Below are positions 62,802-64,000 of a stretch of DNA of 64,000 bases, in pieces. Position 1 is the stretch's first letter. Each line of letters opens with the position of its first letter. The notes beneath the pieces were generated by a model. That model was not told the DNA's origin. It was given only the letters and a program-made list of their open reading frames with translations, and searched no databases. Source of the stretch: Thiothrix fructosivorans (GTDB lineage: Bacteria > Pseudomonadota > Gammaproteobacteria > Thiotrichales > Thiotrichaceae); contig NZ_JAFMPM010000006.1 of assembly GCF_017349355.1 (NCBI RefSeq), positions 1,798,001 to 1,862,000 of the forward strand, written 5' to 3'. The position numbers and the translations under genes were made by a program.

Positions 62802-63694
62802 GCGCTTGGCCATTGCCCAAGGCTAACGCGGTCGTTGCCGCCCAAATCGGGTAGGCAACACACTTGCTGAAAGCCCGCGTTGTGTAACAGCGTAGTGACG
62901 ACTTGCCCTTGGTTGTAGCCGTGTTCCAGCAATAGCCAGCCGCCAGTGACTAGCCAATGTGGCGCGGTGGTGATGATGTGGTGAAGGTCGTCCAGCCCGT
63001 CTTGCCCTGACGTGAGAGCGCTGCGCGGTTCAAAACGCACATCGCCTTGCGTGAGGTGTGGGTCGTTGGTTTCGATGTAGGGCGGGTTGGAAACGATTAC
63101 ATCGAAACGTTGCGGGGGCAGGGCACTGAACCAGTTGGAGTGGATGAACTGGACATTGTGAATAGCGTTGCTGTGGGCATTTTCTGTGGCGACAGCGAGG
63201 GCGGCGGCGGAAAAGTCGCAGGCGGTAAACTGTGCGTCGGGGCGTTCGTGGGCTAAGCTCAAGGCGATTGCGCCGGTGCCAGTGCCGAGATCTAAAGCGC
63301 TGACGCACTTATTACCCCCCTTCCCCAGCCCGTTCCAGCCGCTTGAACGCGGCGCTTCGCCCCCCGCAAGGGGTGAAGGGAGCAAAGAAAGAGCGGTTTC
63401 GACCAGTAGTTCGGTTTCGGGGCGGGGAATGAGGGTGTCGGAAGTGACTTTCAGCGTCAACGTCCAGAATTCGCGTTGTCCGGTGAGGTGTGCAATGGGG
63501 ACACCGCGCAAACGTTCTGCCAACAACCACCGAAAAGTTGCTTCGGTAGTGCTATCAACTTCTTTTTCCGACCATGTATACAAATACGTGCGAGATTTTT
63601 GCAGGCAATGTGCCAGCAAAATTTCCGAATCCGCCCGCGCTGAGTCCGATGTGCTTTCTAGTTGATAAGCCGCTTGCCGCAAAATGTCTCCCAC
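62798..63694 (-). CDS. prmC: Release-factor glutamine methyltransferase PrmC with inserted repeat
   Basis: Methylates the Gln of the GGQ motif in RF1 and RF2. Present: ADSEILLAHCLQKSRTYLYTW, HLTGQREFWTLTLKVTSDTLIPRPETELLVE, SAM-binding ALDLGTGTGAIALSLA and catalytic NPPYI (VSNPPYIETNDPHL). Between ETALSLL and CVSALDLG there is a 24-residue insert (PSPLAGGEAPRSSGWNGLGK...) encoded by a 72-bp repeat. I prefer GTG 63694 (VGDILRQAAYQL), with GGGAG upstream supplied by a second repeat copy. A longer frame from GTG 63787, overlapping the prfA stop, would read through that copy. Without the insert, length is normal. Confidence 0.92.
   Translation of the reverse strand: MGDILRQAAYQLESTSDSARADSEILLAHCLQKSRTYLYTWSEKEVDSTTEATFRWLLAERLRGVPIAHLTGQREFWTLTLKVTSDTLIPRPETELLVETALSLLPSPLAGGEAPRSSGWNGLGKGGNKCVSALDLGTGTGAIALSLAHERPDAQFTACDFSAAALAVATENAHSNAIHNVQFIHSNWFSALPPQRFDVIVSNPPYIETNDPHLTQGDVRFEPRSALTSGQDGLDDLHHIITTAPHWLVTGGWLLLEHGYNQGQVVTTLLHNAGFQQVCCLPDLGGNDRVSLGQWPSA
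63314..63385 (-). repeat. Inserted dispersed repeat, copy A (inside prmC)
   Basis: A 72-base GC-rich segment containing AGCCGCTTGAACGCGGC and a CCCCCCGCAAGGGG hairpin core. It is nearly identical, inverted, to 63697-63768. In prmC it adds 24 codons without breaking the frame. Confidence 0.85.
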
Positions 63695-63696
63695 TC

Positions 63697-63768
63697 TTGC
63701 TCCCTGCCCCTCTTGCGGGGGGCGAAGCGCCGCGTTCAAGCGGCTGGAACGGGCTGGGGAAGGGGGGG
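63697..63768 (+). repeat. Inserted dispersed repeat, copy B (between prfA and prmC)
   Basis: Inverted near-copy of copy A, starting at the presumed prmC ribosome-binding site and ending about 10 bases from the prfA stop. On the minus strand it is also open in the prmC frame (reads PPSPARSSRLNAALRPPQEG). Confidence 0.85.
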
Positions 63769-63779
63769 ATTCTTCTTTC

Positions 63780-64000
63780 TTACTCACCCGCCAACGCCGC
63801 CAACTGATCCGCTTGATATTCGTTGATCAGCGGTTCAATCACCTGATCAACACTGCCCACCAAAATCTCATCCAGCTTGTACAACGTCAGGTTAATGCGG
63901 TGATCGGTGACGCGCCCTTGCGGGAAATTGTAGGTGCGAATCCGTTCCGAACGATCCCCCGACCCGACCAGATTTTTGCGGGTTTCGGCTTGTTCGCTGG
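63780..64000 (-). CDS. prfA: Peptide chain release factor 1, 3' end
   Basis: Partial gene running off the window. The last 73 residues read [20 protein letters not shown], then [20 protein letters not shown] and [20 protein letters not shown], the conserved C-terminus of RF1. RF1 recognises UAA and UAG. The normal order prfA-prmC is kept, with the repeat inserted at the junction. Confidence 0.95.
   Translation of the reverse strand, partial: SEQAETRKNLVGSGDRSERIRTYNFPQGRVTDHRINLTLYKLDEILVGSVDQVIEPLINEYQADQLAALAGE

Overview
The window looks like the chromosome of a gammaproteobacterium of the Thiothrix / Thiotrichales type. This is an inference from four things. The chromosomal genes have gammaproteobacterial order and sequence (trxB divergent from ftsK-lolA-rarA; petABC-sspA-sspB). 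The tmRNA tag is of the ANDxxYALAA kind. A secreted Gly/Asn/Met-rich protein resembles sulfur-globule envelope proteins. Housekeeping genes have moderately high GC.

Layout. (1) 1-8.4 kb is an accessory island: a DUF6922/AbiEii pair, a 3' fragment of gcvP, two AT-rich paralogous lipoproteins, a decayed inovirus-type replication gene, a UPF0175/DUF3368 (PIN) module, a SLOG-like gene, a Fic gene with a damaged start, a chimeric second copy of the UPF0175 gene and a zinc-ribbon miniprotein. (2) 8.4-27.8 kb is mostly core: esterase, prfB with its programmed frameshift, lysS, an Old Yellow Enzyme, the sulfur-globule-like gene, moeA, yceH, aat, trxB, ftsK, lolA, rarA, lepB, an mnmC2-like oxidoreductase and a lipoprotein cytochrome c. 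A 39-codon relic of cas3 and a small toxin-antitoxin pair interrupt it. (3) 28.0-42.1 kb holds ssrA (tmRNA) with a 13.6 kb integrative element in its 3' end, bounded by a 16-bp direct repeat. (4) 42.1-51.9 kb is core: yheT-like hydrolase, hisC, a Nif3-like gene, petABC, sspAB, folA, a dihydroorotase gene and an FGE-like gene. (5) 52.4-62.8 kb is a type IV pilus minor-pilin operon, pilV-pilW-pilX-pilE, ending in two tandem pilY1 genes. (6) The end holds prmC, carrying two copies of an inserted repeat, and the 3' end of prfA.

The tmRNA element is the most interesting part. It has a P4-type tyrosine integrase, two AlpA-like regulators, a divergent pair of ribbon-helix-helix repressors around palindromic operators, and a replication module (AEP-type primase and DUF927 helicase-like ATPase). 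Two 7-copy GGGGTAACA iteron blocks with complementary orientation patterns lie near its ends. A tightly overlapping operon encodes small membrane proteins, an M23 peptidase, a lysozyme-like protein and a membrane-anchored FtsK/HerA-type ATPase. I see no capsid, tail, relaxase or type IV secretion gene. The gene set (FtsK-like pump, two wall hydrolases, own replication) resembles the logic of actinomycete AICEs, which transfer double-stranded DNA with one FtsK-like protein. A Gram-negative counterpart, or an unusual membrane-containing phage or satellite, is the hypothesis I would test first.
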